From: Opisthorchis felineus
Lineage: Eukaryota; Platyhelminthes; Trematoda; Opisthorchiida; Opisthorchiidae
Assembly (NCBI GenBank): GCA_004794785.1
Contig: SJOL01006429.1
Location: 199,334-263,333 of the forward strand
Length of the DNA stretch: 64,000 nucleotides
Direction: 5' to 3'
In this document: positions 33,440-45,846 of the stretch, in pieces
Numbering within the stretch: the stretch's first letter is position 1
Layout of the letters: the number at the start of each line of letters is the position of its first letter
Position numbers and translations under genes: made by a program
The notes under the pieces: generated by a model
Databases searched by the model: none
Seen by the model: the letters and a program-made list of their open reading frames with translations, nothing else
What the model was told of the DNA's origin: nothing

Positions 33440-34915
33440 CTGGAAATTTAAGAGAAAAACAATGTTCAGTGTTTTCATAAAGGAAGCTACGCACAAGGTC
33501 GATGAAAACTCTTCGACATCCCACGACCGATTTCACTCTTCTCGGGGCTCATCAGGCAAGCGCAGTCCCCGAGCTTCCGTCAACCTTATGTTCTACTTGA
33601 ACCAAAACTGGACAGATTCTGACAAATGCTCTCATTTGCCTATCAATTTGGTTTTCACGAGAGATTCAGCTGAGTCTCTCGTTGATGACATCCTTCAGCT
33701 CAGTGTGCCGCACCAACGTCCTCTGGTAGATTTAGATAGAAGAACGGGTGTTGCAACCGTACACAAACTCAGGACCACGGGTGCCACGGGTTAACCGTTC
33801 TAACTTACCCTCCCCGTGTTCCCCTCGAAATGTGCTCAAGAGACTTGGCACTCGAGTCGCCTCTGAAACAGAAGTCCTACTTATTGCCTTGTCGTGGTTG
33901 ATGTGTTTCCGTCAGAGTGAGCGACAAAAGCGGTTGTTTTGGGTTTTAACCGAGCTGACACATTATTATTTGTCCGTCTAGGGAGCTGGCCACCAACGAA
34001 CAGCGTACAACGAACTCTCCGCTTGTGACTCCGGGCAGGCCGTGGATGTGTAAGTCGATGGGTTTACCGGGCATCCTGGATAGTTGGTCTCAATCCAAAG
34101 AACGTAGTAACTGAGGTCCGCTAATCGATTCCCAGAAGGGTTTAGAACTAGGCGCTTTGCAACGCTGCCTTACGAGTTAGCTGTTTGTTGTTAGTCCAAA
34201 GGTCAGAGCATAGACCTCCCAGTGCACCCTCCTCTTCGTCCTCGGGATCCGGGACCTATGCTACCACCAAAACATTGTGAAATACAGGTCTTTTGCGCTG
34301 TACCAAGCTTGTGTGAAAGCCCGGAGTACACTGAGTGAAATGAACCGATGTGAAAAGGAAAACTGGAAAGAAACTGGGAGTTAAGGAAACCCAAAATGGC
34401 ACTGTCAGGATGAATGAGCAAGAACAGTCTGGCTCCTCAAGACCCATTATGTGAGTTCGTGATATCTCTCGACTACAGAGATGTCGTTTTGCTTCGGGAA
34501 ACACAAGCAAGCGTCACTGAAGCAATGAAATGGCATAGAAGTAGCCTGGTATAGACACATCACAACTAATCCAGTAGTCCGTCTCAATTTTCCACATCCT
34601 TTCACGTTTTTCTTAGCACCTCGGGAAAATTCAGCTGAAGAACTAGGGTTTTCTGTCGTTTCATTAGACCTCTTTCTGCAAAGAATGAAATGTTATCAAT
34701 CTGTGTGATCTTGGAGGAAAATACCAACGGTTCTTCACCGTTGCCAAACACTAGTTAGTGGAAGCTTTAGCGAGGACAGCTTCTACTCAGCCGTTGTGAA
34801 GGGATGCTGCACAAGCGTTCTCCTGACATTGAGAATCCTTAGTCCAGTAGTTGCCTCTAATCCCCTCTCGTTCCATGTGTTCCTGGGAAGGTGCTCAAGA
34901 TGGTCAGTGGCTTAC
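33440..34915 (-). other. RYR: Intron 13
   Basis: This intron holds a sense-strand hammerhead repeat at about 33490-33730. Nothing else was recognised. Confidence 0.75.
33490..33730 (-). mobile_element. Hammerhead element F
   Basis: The minus-sense ribozyme spans about 33493-33588. CTGATGA and GAAA are kept, stem II has one mismatch (GCCC/GAGT) and stem III has one wobble. The arm lies to its right (to about 33690), followed by the region after the arm. No clear TSD was found. Confidence 0.75.
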
Positions 34916-35103
34916 CTATTGGATAGTTTGATGGTCTTCATCCGAGTCCCCTCCGGTAGCGGTTCATAAGTGATATTATATCCAAGGCCGACTATTGTGC
35001 GTAGCGTTTCGTAGGCCAAAGTCACATTGTACTGGCGATCTTGAGGAGGAAGCTTGGCGAACGTGGTTAGGCACGGGTGAAGACCACGTTGGTCATCACG
35101 ACG
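34916..35103 (-). CDS. RYR: RyR exon 13: RyR repeat 1, second half
   Basis: This exon has 62 codons plus 2 nt. It contains RRDDQRGLHPCLTTFAKLP and ETLRTIVGLGYNI, matching RDD..R.HPCL..F..LP and the TLKTI..LGY helix. The donor is AG|gtaagc, phase 2. Confidence 0.97.
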
Positions 35104-35279
35104 CTAGAAAACAAGGGGAAGAAGGTTTCAGCTGGAGAACAGAACCGAAGCAAATGTATAAGAACTAAAATATGGGTATGATCGGCTTCGTCCTAACCAC
35201 ACAAGTAGAACTCAGTAAACCGATGAGGCGAAAACAGTCTGTCAGAAGATAAAAGTGTCGAAATCGATTGTTTACTTAC

Positions 35280-35384
35280 CTCGCCATATTTCCAACCTTG
35301 ATCAATTTTGCGCATAGACCACATATCGTGTAGATTCTCAGCCAGCCTGTCCCGAAACACTTCCACATTACTCGGAAGTTGAAT
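35280..35384 (-). CDS. RYR: RyR exon 12: RyR repeat 1, first half
   Basis: This exon has 35 codons, phase 0/0. It contains RLAENLHDMWSMRKIDQGWK, the start of the first tandem RyR domain (LAENIHE.W...KI..GW). The donor is GAG|gtaagt. Confidence 0.97.
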
Positions 35385-36715
35385 CTGTGTGAGAATACGG
35401 TTCAGAAGACCAATTTAGAGTTGGTATGGATAACGACAGACTGTTCAGACTGATAGTTACTCCATCTTCAATTGCAACAAGCCGCTCAAGAGAGACTCTG
35501 TTTCCTAGCTTAAAAGCTTCTATATTCGATCAACGGACATTACACCCGTTCTCTTCGAGGAAGTTAACATGAATTTGTCCGACTGCTTCCAACTGAAAGC
35601 TATTTTTCCCTCAGAGCTTGGAAAATCAAATCTTAGTGATGAACAACGGACTGCACATCACGACGTGAGTTATACAGCGCACGTTCGTTTAAAGATCACA
35701 ATCAAATTTCGCCACTGTTTATGTAAAAACTCGAGGGCCATACAATTAAGGAACGGATCGCTGAAATAACCGGGCTCAAATATACGCATTTTGAAACGAT
35801 CAGACATGGCGCTTGGCTCGATGCCAACGGCCAGCATCAAATGCCCGCCTGCAGGGATGGCACGGTGGACCCAGTCCAACCCATTCATCCATGAGTTAGG
35901 ACGGGTCAGTGGATAGCCCCACGGACTTCCGTTTCGACGGCCCCGGTTCGAATCCGGTATGGACGTACACATCTAATTTGACGAACAAAGACATTAAAAT
36001 ATGTTAGATACTTTGAAAACACTGTTAATAAACGGTAAAGGGAAGACTCTCCGTTTACTCCCTTGAGGTGAGCGGCATTTTAACGCGCAACATCAGGTTA
36101 TGCTCCTTAAGACTGATGTACCAGTTGACATATCGAAGAGCAGATAGTGACAGTCAGCTAGTTCGATACAGATAGAAGAATGCCGTGTATTTGGCTATTC
36201 TGACACGTAATACCAGTTATCATTCGGATGCGCATGTCTGAACACATTCGTTTTGTTGTTTAAACCACGTCATTTTTGATACCTAATTGCTGCATACAAT
36301 TTCTAGCTAATCGGCAGATTCCGAGGCAGTTCGGAAGGCCCAAATAGGTGAATTTGGACTGCAGACACAACTATTAGTGTCCAAGGTTCAAAAATCAATA
36401 AAAAATTGACACCGACGTTCGAGTGTTAGCTAGATACACCGCTCTGTTGGCATCATATACTGCCCTACTGTACATAGACGGAACAGCCATGTTGGATTTC
36501 TGTCCGAAAACTCTCTTTTCTGGTGAGTGCAACCCAATCGATGGGTCTAATTAGACTTAACTCGGTAAATCAGCTGTGACAGTTTACACACATATATCCT
36601 TTTCTACTACACAAAAAACGGCTCCAGAACCAACGTGCTTCAGGACGAAGAGCTCTGTGTACACTTTGACAGCCCTGTCCCTGGATTGTACATGAAAGCA
36701 ACAGGCATAACTTAC
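35385..36715 (-). other. RYR: Intron 11
   Basis: This intron holds a possible tRNA-derived stretch with a good B box (GGTTCGAATCC) at 35945-35955. The rest shows nothing. Confidence 0.65.
35915..35970 (+). repeat. tRNA-like T-arm sequence
   Basis: CCCCGGTTCGAATCCGGTAT contains a perfect B box with a short pairing arm. The 5' half does not form a good tRNA. Confidence 0.4.
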
Positions 36716-36988
36716 GTGGTTCGTGCGTACAGTTCGGGGAACAAACACAGACTGTTGAGGGGTCGGAGAAGCTAGCGGGCCAGTGTATACAGACTTCTCA
36801 AGTTGACCGAAGCTGAACACCGGCTCAAGACGAAGACGTTGTCCAGGCTGCCGAGCATCGCATATGGGCGCGTAACCAGGCGGTGGTCCGTGTCGAAGTC
36901 GGCCTTGATTACCGCCAAGCAGGAATCTGGCGCTAGCCTTGGCATTCATGCTGATGCATGGGTAGAACAGACCGGTGGTGTTGAAATC
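36716..36988 (-). CDS. RYR: RyR exon 11: second part of SPRY1
   Basis: This exon has 91 codons, phase 0/0. It contains DFNTTGLFYPCISMNAKASA, RFLLGGNQGRLRHGPPPGYA and LEPVFSFGQL, matching DFNLDG.FFP, FLFGG.HGRLKF.PP.G and the segment leading to RyR repeat 1. The donor is CAC|gtaagt. Confidence 0.96.
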
Positions 36989-37080
36989 CTGCAAAAACAA
37001 TGTAATGATAAAGCCGATTAGTTTGGCTGACTGGTTGGCAAAGGAGCGGGATAGGTACGGCAAGCAGTCTGTTAAGTTAC

Positions 37081-37629
37081 CTGGAAGTAGCCTCTGACAA
37101 GACGACCGTTAACGTTGAATTGTATGACAGGTCCTGTCAAATCCAACAGGCATCCGATCACGTCCCCTCGTTTTAGTGGGAGACCAGTGGCTGGTGGTTC
37201 TTCGTTGGTGGAGGCCTCTTCGGTCCCAATGCTAGCCTGTTTGGGTTTGCCACCAGCCCACAAGCACCGTCCATCAAATGCATAACTGAATAGATCATCT
37301 CCAAGGCAGGCGGCACCCCAACCTGCACCACCACCTGGTTGTGCGTCGTAGCCTTCAGTGTTGCCCCATCCAACTCGAAGATGAGCAGGCTCATGGGTTA
37401 CGGTTTCCAGGGCATCAACAATAACTTCAAAGTACCATTTGGGGTACATCGATCCGCCCTTGAGAAGGAAAACATGGGGAAATAGTGGATCAGACAGCAG
37501 GCTGTACACATTCGCAGTCATATTTCGTGGGTTGATTTCGCAGTAAGGCGTTTTACTAAATAGGCCATTGAGCACAGGTGTAGGTAATGTGATGAAATCG
37601 CCAGGCTCGGCGAACAGATCAAAATCCAC
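37081..37629 (-). CDS. RYR: RyR exon 10: lineage insert plus first part of SPRY1
   Basis: This exon has 183 codons, phase 0/0. The last two thirds are SPRY1: SMYPKWYFEVIVDALE, HLRVGWGNTEGY, GWGAACLGDDLFSYAFDG and GDVIGCLLDL. The first 56 or so residues, from VDFDLFAEPGDF to FPHVFLLK, have no counterpart in insect or vertebrate RyRs, where PNIFVG is followed almost at once by the KWYFEV strand. The reading frame is open through the insert and the acceptor (gttgatcag) lies before it, so it is coding and not a retained intron by this evidence. Confidence 0.95.
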
Positions 37630-38716
37630 CTGATCAACAACCAATAAGTACAGATGTAATTTTTTGTGATGGAAGAAGCATAGTATCCAAGTCGTTTTAC
37701 GGGATGTGGTTTGTGGCTGTTTTCCTCTGAGTAGTTAGATCATCAAAAGCTAGTTGGTAACCTTGGTCCGCTGCACACCCTTACCACAAATACACATACC
37801 AACCAAACTGAATGGTGGTCATAGGTAACTACACTTGATTGTAATGGTGTGTGTATTGAATATAACCTGACCTCATGATAATTCCCCCATTCATCTGCTT
37901 ACTCCGCCTATGTACTTTTAAACTCCACTCATTTTGCTCTTTGTACCCGCCACTCACCTTGTCGCAAAAGCCGTCCCCGTCCGACACTTGTGTATTAGCA
38001 TGTGTGTCTGTGTGTGAATGTGCGCAACTGACCTACTTACCCATGTGCGTTCGTTGCCGCCAGTGGGAATTACGAGACTGTCGTCGGAAGGGACGACTGC
38101 AACCCACACTACTGAGCCAACAGTCCGCTCGCCGTTGTTTGGTTTGGCTGACGCTACACTGTGCAGACTACACCGTGCAGTGACAGACTTGTGCACTTGT
38201 TGACGCACTTGTCGTACACATTTGCTTACCCCTTGTGTAAATAGTACCGTAGATTTTCGAACCCAATTCTTCCTTTTGATATTCGGGATTGTCGAAACTA
38301 CACGTCACTCAAACTTCCGTATCGGGAACCTCAACAGTGTGATTCGCGAACCGACGTCAGTCAGCAATACTGAACCAAATCAGGCAGAAAAGTCACGGAA
38401 TCTCCTGTGAATGCATGAGTCCGGAGACGCTTTTCTCCAAAAAACCAGTTTTGCCGAAGGTGACGACGTGACTGTTCTACTGTATGAGCTACCACACACA
38501 TCGGTAGGAGAAATATGTATTGAGTTATATTCATCTCTTTCTATCGACGACCACCTCTCTTGGGTTTACAAGATGCACACACAATCGGCTAGATCAGTAA
38601 CTAACCGGAAGAACTCGAACATTCATGACAGTTTTGCCCAAATGAACAAGACAGAGAAGTCGTGCCCGCTTACTTAACACCGACCGACAGATTCGTAAAA
38701 TCTATCTGGGTTCTTG

Positions 38717-38741
38717 TTATATAGAATTTTATTCTATATAA
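38717..38741. repeat. AT-rich perfect hairpin
   Basis: TTATATAGAA and its inverted copy flank a 5-base loop. No gene context explains it. Confidence 0.7.
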
Positions 38742-39084
38742 TGTAGTTCAGTTAAGGTTGGATACACTGTGAGCATAATTCCGGGTGTTGGATGGAAACG
38801 AGTACAGTGTAAAAAAGGCTTTGTTCAACTCCACTAGTTTGGGTTCACAAATAAACCAGCGAAAGAGGTAAAACCATCTGGTAGGAGTATAAAGAAACTG
38901 AGTCTAGGTAGAATTCCCCGCCGGATTACATGAGCCCACGTACCTTCGCAATGTCTTGTGTAATAGTTTACTGACATTACGTTTAATGTGGAATAGACAA
39001 GTCTAAAGGCAAATATAAAACAGCCCGAAACCGCCCACCGAACGGTCACGTGCCCAACCTCTACGAGCTCACCTGATAAGTCCC

Positions 39085-39180
39085 GGCGAGAAAGTCTTTA
39101 ATTGCGCCAGGATAGGACGATTGTTCAAACGAGAGTCATGTGCGTGTGGATTCTAAAAATCCTGCAACCACTAACAACTA
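39085..39180 (-). repeat. Dispersed repeat copy, minus strand
   Basis: In the minus sense it reads CATGACTCTCGTTTGAACAA, then CCTATCCTGGCGCAATTA, as in the right arm at 15.8-15.9 kb. Confidence 0.6.
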
Positions 39181-39276
39181 GAAAGTCGTGGCGTCACTGG
39201 GTCTTTCGGGACCGAACACACCTTTTCTATTAAAATATGGTACAACTCCAAACACACGTGTTGGTAATCATCAGGT

Positions 39277-39392
39277 CTTGGTTGTTGGTCTGTTCGCTGA
39301 GCTTGGCAACTGGATTGCAAACGTTCATCACCTATCGAGGTGAGATCGTCAGTGGGCGATTGGGTGGGTCGGCGAACAGACCAACAACCAAG
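39277..39392. mobile_element. MITE with perfect 21-bp terminal inverted repeats
   Basis: The termini at 39277-39297 and 39372-39392 are exact inverted copies (CTTGGTTGTTGGTCTGTTCG...). The inside carries ACTGGATTGCAAACG and GAGGTGAGATCGTCAGTG, shared with the 24 kb palindrome. No clear target duplication was found. Confidence 0.8.
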
Positions 39393-39799
39393 CAGCACAC
39401 CCGAGACACCTATATTCCGCAGCATTGCAACTGTCAAGTCCTTCATGGGGGTCGGATAAAGTAGTTCAACCATTCACCAGGAGACGGATTGTCTGAATAG
39501 GTCGACAGCTGGTTAGAAACAAGCTTCATGCTCAAAATTATGACCCATGAATAGTTCACCAATTGTTCTCTGTCTGTACGAGACCGATCGGCGGACAGCT
39601 GTCTTGACCTTTCGGAATGAGCAGCCCCCAGTGTTTTTGAGTTCCCTACCGTGATGACGACTACTTGTAGTTAATAAACTAAAATAGATTATTTCATTAT
39701 TTCAATCGAAACCCAGCATATTGACTGGCGAAAAAGAAACCAGAATTATAGTTATATCGAACAAGAACTTCATTAAACATTGTGATAACGAAGACGGAT

Positions 39800-39860
39800 G
39801 TCCATGGACGGGACTCGAACCCATGACCTCTCCGTTAACCGGTGAGCAAACCTCCCAGTA
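39800..39860 (-). repeat. tRNA-like sequence, minus strand
   Basis: In the minus sense it contains CATGGGTTCGAGTCCCGTCC, a good B box and T arm. The 5' half is poor. It is probably a SINE head or pseudogene. Confidence 0.45.
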
Positions 39861-40107
39861 AACAACGGTCAACGTTGTCCCATGTCACCTATATGAACTC
39901 GGGTTTCATAACGGTCTACTACAACCCTGTTTATCAGGGTAGCCGTGTACAAGATTGTCGAAGTAACTGTTTTCTGCCTCCTGGACAACTTCGCGTCCTG
40001 CCCAATTTGAAAGCCACACTTTTGGGGCTCGTATACACAAACTGTCAGCTTATTAGACAGCTCTGGATGATCAACACGAAAAAAGTACACGGTGAGACTC
40101 CGGGTAG

Positions 40108-40180
40108 CAGTCGCTTTAGCTCAGCGGTAAGACACTAGTGCACCAATTGAGCGGCCATTGGTTCGAGCCCCGCCAATAGA
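40108..40180 (+). repeat. tRNA-like sequence
   Basis: An A-box-like TTTAGCTCAGCGGTAAGAC and a B-box-like TGGTTCGAGCCCCG lie in tRNA order, but acceptor and anticodon stems do not pair properly. A tRNA pseudogene or SINE head is more likely than a working tRNA. Confidence 0.5.
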
Positions 40181-40518
40181 CATCCGCCCTCTTGTTTATA
40201 TGATGTGTATTTTAGTGCCTACTCAATAAGACACAAGCGTAAGAACTGCTGCTCAACAGTTTTCTCACCAACAATGCAATAGTTTGTTGGAGATTCAATT
40301 CCGAAGGACAGTTTAGAGTAGGAGGAATGCGGGGAAAATATCGAGAAACTGCTGAGGAAGCAAAGTGGATGCAGTAACTTTACCTGCATCAAGATGCACA
40401 TACATACGGATTTCGGAGCATCAGAGTGTATCCGACACGTTCAATTAACTGGGGTTCACGCCAACCCTTCCGTACACGTGTGAAGAAAACTGTGCACGTA
40501 CGAAATCACGAGACTCAC

Positions 40519-40689
40519 CTCTTTGATGCCCACAAAAATGTTCGGACGCATCGATCCGCACTGATCCACCAGTTTGGTCTGCAACAGTAGGTCACGCTGA
40601 GGTAGTAGGGTGTTGTAAATCAAGTCCTGGTTTAAACGCACGGCACCACCCTGGCGCCCGAGGCAGAGTGAACAAAGTGCCTGGAGTAC
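40519..40689 (-). CDS. RYR: RyR exon 9: end of RIH domain
   Basis: This exon has 57 codons, phase 0/0. It contains [29 protein letters not shown] and SMRPNIFVG. The join with exon 8 restores [14 protein letters not shown] as in other RyRs. The donor is GAG|gtgagt. Confidence 0.96.
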
Positions 40690-41691
40690 CTATAAATCGA
40701 GCAACAAACACACGCCACGACGGTGATAGTGATAATCGTTTGGGACGACTGGGAAGAAATGATAACACACACACACATTGTCTTTAGTGGGATAGATGAT
40801 GTGGGGATTTGTTCACAATGAGAGTAAACGAAGGATTTGTTTCAGATGAACTTCTAACTTTTCAAAAGTAGGACGAAACGCTCGACAACCACATCGACCT
40901 GTTTTTTGGTTATCCAATGAAGAAGGGTGAACAACGGAAGTTAGCTAGTTAGGAAAAGAACGACAGTTTTGAAGAGATAGAACATGCGGAACTATCAGTT
41001 ATTGTAATTCTCGCAAAGGGCAATGGAAACCAAAGATTATTTCTCAAAGACAGTAACGCAGTGTGCCTTTCGCCAATACCAATCCCTATTGTGAGAAGCC
41101 AGACCAATCCGTGTTGTAAGCCGTTGATAAACGAGTCACACACATTTGAGTTCGACAACCCGTAGGCGCCGATCACACTAGCAAAGTGGACTTGGCAATG
41201 TGTTCCCTATTCTTTTAAACCGGTGGTCTTCGTAGACCATCTAATCCTTGACAGAATTCATGAGTGGTCGTAGACTTGGGCTGAACTGCAGAGGTGTCGA
41301 ATGAAAGCGACAGCTGCACAACACACGAGCTACATGATGGCTCCAGAACATGACTTCCAATATCCGCACCATAAAGTGCGTTTCTAAGGTTTCTAGGCCT
41401 GTAGACGAATCGTTGAACCATCTGAATGATGCAAACTTCTATTACCCAACAGCGGTGGCCGGATTATTACGGTGGAGATGTCCTTTGGATGACCTGTTAC
41501 TCGTCGAAACACCCCCTCTACCGAATCCTCATGTAATGGTGGATCAGGTCCTAAACACGCGGGCTGACCATAACAACGTAACCTAAATTAGAAGTGATCA
41601 ATCCGGATGACTAATCGAGAGAAGAACCCGCTAGAAAAGCCCTTAAAAGCCTTTTAAAACTGCCATAAACAAATCTAAAAGCGTGAACACA

Positions 41692-41939
41692 AGTGGCGAA
41701 ATACACTCGTTTGCACACCACTTTGGTTTTGACCGGGGAGACTCACCTGGAACCCAGCTGATGATGTTTTGAAACCAAATTCGTACGCAAATGAGTGTAT
41801 TTCGCTAAGTTCGCGCAATTTGGGTTGACGAAAACTAGGGGACTGCGCCTACCTGATGAGCCCCCAAGAAGGGTGAAACCGGTCGTGGGCTGTCGAAGAG
41901 TTTTCAGCATTATTATGAGTAGTGTATTACGCCTATACA
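41692..41939 (+). mobile_element. Hammerhead element G with possible 7-bp TSD
   Basis: TGAACAC lies at 41685-41691 and 41940-41946. As in element D, the 5' part has facing arm pieces (41696-41716 and 41783-41803). The ribozyme spans about 41824-41917: CTGATGA at 41853-41859, GAAA at 41875-41878, predicted cleavage after 41884. Proximal stem I (GCCTAC/GTGGGC) is intact. The orientation is antisense to RyR. Confidence 0.8.
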
Positions 41940-42301
41940 TGAACACCAATGCTTCGTCGCCAAGCAAATCTAAAAAGTTGATTTGAAAGTCAATATGGGG
42001 GGAAATAAAATGGGGAAGCACTTGATGCAATCCAGCCATAACTGTCTCATAGAGTCTCCAACTTGGAACAAGTAGTCGTAAATTAGAAAAGAATTAGTCG
42101 GATGCCACGTTGTAACGCCTCAAAGGTAATTACAGAAGAATGGTGCAGTTCTCTGCAAGAAGGGGATAACAGCACATCCACTTTCCCTGTTCCTTGCCTG
42201 CCCCCTGTCACCTTGCCTTCATGTCACGCTGTAAGCTAAGTCATGCATGTCACATGACATGTATGCTGCATTCCGAGCCGATAAGAATCAGGCTGATGTA
42301 C

Positions 42302-42350
42302 TCAATAAATCCACCGATTGTTTACCAAACCTCTCTGAAACGATCACATT
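42302..42350 (+). repeat. Short dispersed repeat, copy 2
   Basis: AATAAATCCACCGATTGTTT with CCAAACCTCTCTGAAA matches the copy at 17081-17122. Confidence 0.5.
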
Positions 42351-42494
42351 CAATTAGCTAATCAGGACATTTGTCTGCACTCCAAACCTCATTGTTGACC
42401 AGGTTCTGTCCATACTGGCCTGAAATCTCGACCAATCAGCGTCGAGCCAACAGTCGGTGAGTCATACCGACGAACCCATGTGAAAATGACTTAC

Positions 42495-43388
42495 CCTTGG
42501 ATCACGACCCTGTTTGTCAAGTAAACTGATCAAGGTCCGAATGTGCCGTTCTGTAATCAGATACAGGGCTTCATCACTGTCCGTTAACACACAATGTAGT
42601 GCATCCAGGACACCTTCAGCAAATCCTTCTTGAAGCTCCAGTCGGTTGAACAGCCAGTCCAAACGGCTTGGAGTGGCGAACTGGGCGCAGTTCTCGCGAT
42701 TCCCACGAATCAGAGCCGCCAGTAATAGGTAGAGATAATTTCCCAAACGATCAAATTGTTCAGACTTGTCTTCACCCACAACTTGGGAGAACTCGCGCCG
42801 GGTCTGAAATGTGCCTGTGAACCGTTCAATTGTGTTCAGCACGCAGCCAATCATGCCTTCGTTTTGAAAGAGGTTCTGTCGATTACGCAGTGCCGCTAGT
42901 TTGGCTTGTCGAACCTCGTGTTCTTCATGGGGGTCCGGTTGGGCGAAAAACTCGATCAGATCTTCAAGACACTGTGTAACCTCACCAAGAAGGACTCCAC
43001 TGGTGAGACGCAAAATGGCCGGGGACTGCGGATTCAGTGGCTGAATTTGTGGTCCACCGTATCCGGTTTGATGTGGAGGACAGATGTAACGCAGTGTGTT
43101 GACAAACGAACTGAAAACGGCGGTACATCGACGAATTGCGGAGGCGGATTTGATCTCTTCGTCTTGTGCACGAACGAGACTAAACAGATCGTCCATATGA
43201 CCTTCCACAAGGAGTGTGGCCTTCTTTTCTTCCACACGACCAAGTCCACGCTTTTTGGTTTCGTAGGCCTCGTAAGATAACCATCGGCCAGATGCAGCGT
43301 GTTGCAAATAGGTTAGTGTTTCACCAAGACGCAAGTCCGGTTCACCCATTCCTTCATTCCCGTGCTCCTCCATGCGTTTTTTATCATC
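42495..43388 (-). CDS. RYR: RyR exon 8: last MIR repeat and most of the RIH domain
   Basis: This is the largest exon seen, with 298 codons, phase 0/0. It opens DDKKRMEEHGNEGMG, then LTYLQHAASGRWLSYEAYET (MIR). The RIH solenoid follows with CLEDLIEFFAQP, LRNRQNLFQNEGMI, LLLAALIRGNRENCAQFA, LDALHCVLTDSDEAL and IRTLISLLDKQGRDP. All are classical RyR RIH motifs. The donor is AGG|gtaagt. Confidence 0.97.
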
Positions 43389-45819
43389 CTGTTTTTGCAG
43401 TAAAGTACAAGAAAGCAATGTGAGATCGGTCACCATGTTTTCGTGGACTGAAGGGATAACAAGCAGAATGAAGCAAAGACTATCGCCGCGTTAGACTATG
43501 AGGCGTCAGAAACAACTGAAAAAAAACTGTGGTTTAGTCGGCCGAAAAAACGGAATAATGAAATCGGCTGATCCCCACAAGATGAAAGGCAGCTTCACAT
43601 TCCTGTTGGGTTATCAACGCATGGTTGATGGTGGTTGACGGCAGACAATTATAACACATTCGACCCGGTCCTTTTTTCGAAGCAAATCGATGGTTCTGTT
43701 AGTCTATCCAGGACTTGGAGGTCTACCTTGGATAACGATGAGGATTTTGACAATGACGGCGATTCCTACTAACACATCAACCGAAGACCGGATTCACGCG
43801 CGTTGAAGATGAGTTCAATCAAGACAATTTTGAAGTGTACACCTAAGTCAATCTTTAAAGTGGAAGCCTCTTGAAGATTAATCAAAACAGATTGGTTTTC
43901 AGTAACGTGTTATGAAAACGAAGCTATTGCCCTAAATTAATGTTAGCCGGTCTGCCATCCGAAAGAACCAAGCCGGTGCACTCGGGTCGATATTGAACGG
44001 CCTAAGATCTTGCTTGTAGACCCCCGATTTGCCGCACAGACGATGCAATTAATATCTTGAGCTGAATGATGCACTAATTCGCATGGGCGGACCATTCTCT
44101 GCAGGTGGTTTGGAAGAGTAGGCCTTACAGGACCCGCTACCACGGGTCGGTCAACAGTCTCTGGTTCAAATGACTCAACCAAGGCTTCTTCGTCATTTCC
44201 GTGTGCTTCCAGTGCTGAAAACGTCGGGAGAATCGTTGAATGTGTCCAATCTGCACTGCCGTATGAAGTTTCTGGTGGGTCGCTGGAGTTCCTTCGAACC
44301 CTATCCAGACAGCTTATTCATGAACCAACATTTTACATCGATCACATATCACTAGACTGCGTCTGTTGCTTACAGCATATTGTCATATTAATTGGACGAC
44401 TTTCTGGTTCATCGAGCGTTCGATCAACGTGTTGTTCGATCAGTCAACAATCATTCAGCTGGAGTTGAGAGTGAATTTACACGTTTGATCACTGTTCCTA
44501 TGGCGTGTTCCAGCGAACCGGTGCCAGTGATTCGGACCGCACAGTACACACTTTTACCAGCGAAAACGATGTAGAAACAACATATCCGGTCAACGGTGTG
44601 GAAAAGTTTGATAAGAATTTTTGTTTGTTTGTAGTTCTGCACCAGTGACACGGGCTACAAATTCATCTAGATGTTTGGGTGCCAAGACTACTCATTACCG
44701 GCAGCATCCTTCAAATATTTGTCAGAAAGTTCAAAACAGGGGGTATATGGCTAACACAATGGCGGTTGTACTAAACCCAAACTCGTATCATCTAAATGGA
44801 TGCGAACTGATTTTAGGGTGCATTTTTAGGTCACCAGCTGTCCAGTACGACCTTCTTGTCCAGTGCACGTGCCATAATCGGTTGTGTCCAGCATTTATGA
44901 CACGACTTCCATGTGCGTAAGGTTACGCACACGGCGATGCTGGGAACGAACGAGTGATTGACTGACCGATCGATCGATCGCACACCCATCAATCTGAAAC
45001 GCTTCATCTGAGGATTCCCATTTATCACATTCACCATAACTTTGGTGTTTTATGCGACTTCTAAGCACAACGATTACCTAAAGACCAACCCCTATCGAGG
45101 TCAGTAGAAGAACTGGCCTTGCGATGTACAGCTGTTTCCCATAAACAGCGAGGATGGTACTTGGAAGTACTTCTATAGATTTAATGTAACTGGGTGGCAG
45201 AAAAGAAATCTAATCCACGCAGTTGACGAGAATTACGATGGTATTACGGTCCATGGCCACAACCTAAGAACTTACTGGTTTGGCTTACGTTGTGCAGCGT
45301 TAAGAAAGGTCCCGTTTACGAAGGGCCGGCATGTGCGCTCGTCCTCATACCTTTCATTTTGTCAACGGCTAAAGTCCGCGATCAAGTTTAACCACTGTTG
45401 TCGTAGTGGGATGCATTTTTCACCAACCAAAGCCAAGGTTAAGCGGTCTTCATGTACAACATGGATGCACGTCTTGGTCTTGGAGATGGAATGGACCAAA
45501 AATTGATTTTGGCCACAAAAGAGGACGTTAAAAAGACAGCACACTGCGAGGCAAAACAGTCGAAAGAAGTGTGAACTCTCAACGGACAACAGTGCAATTT
45601 CGGTGATGGACAGCATTTTGCTTTCTAGTTCGGCAGATTGACTCCACCACACACCCCACGTAACTAACACTACCGTTGGGCACATGAGTTGATTAGGGGA
45701 TATCCTGAAACACACGTATCATAACTTTTCTATATCTCGTGACTTCAATTCCCCTGGGGATGGCACATACGAGTGCGGTTGCACTTGATCGCGTTCATTC
45801 ATCTGCGGGGCAACTTCAT

Positions 45820-45846
45820 CTCAAACAGCATTGCTGTTTGAGACGC
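45820..45846. repeat. Short perfect hairpin
   Basis: CTCAAACAGCA and its inverted copy are separated by one base. Confidence 0.7.

Larger units (their letters stand above)
37630..40518 (-). other. RYR: Intron 9
   Basis: This intron holds a MITE (39277-39392), a fragment of the dispersed repeat family at about 39085-39180, two tRNA-like stretches (39800-39860 minus, 40108-40180 plus) and an AT-rich hairpin at 38717-38741. Confidence 0.7.
40690..42494 (-). other. RYR: Intron 8
   Basis: This intron holds an antisense hammerhead element (41692-41939) and a copy of a short dispersed repeat at 42302-42350. Confidence 0.75.

Noticed and set aside
40108..40180. Functional tRNA gene
   Set aside because: A and B boxes are present but acceptor and anticodon stems do not pair, so it was listed only as tRNA-like.
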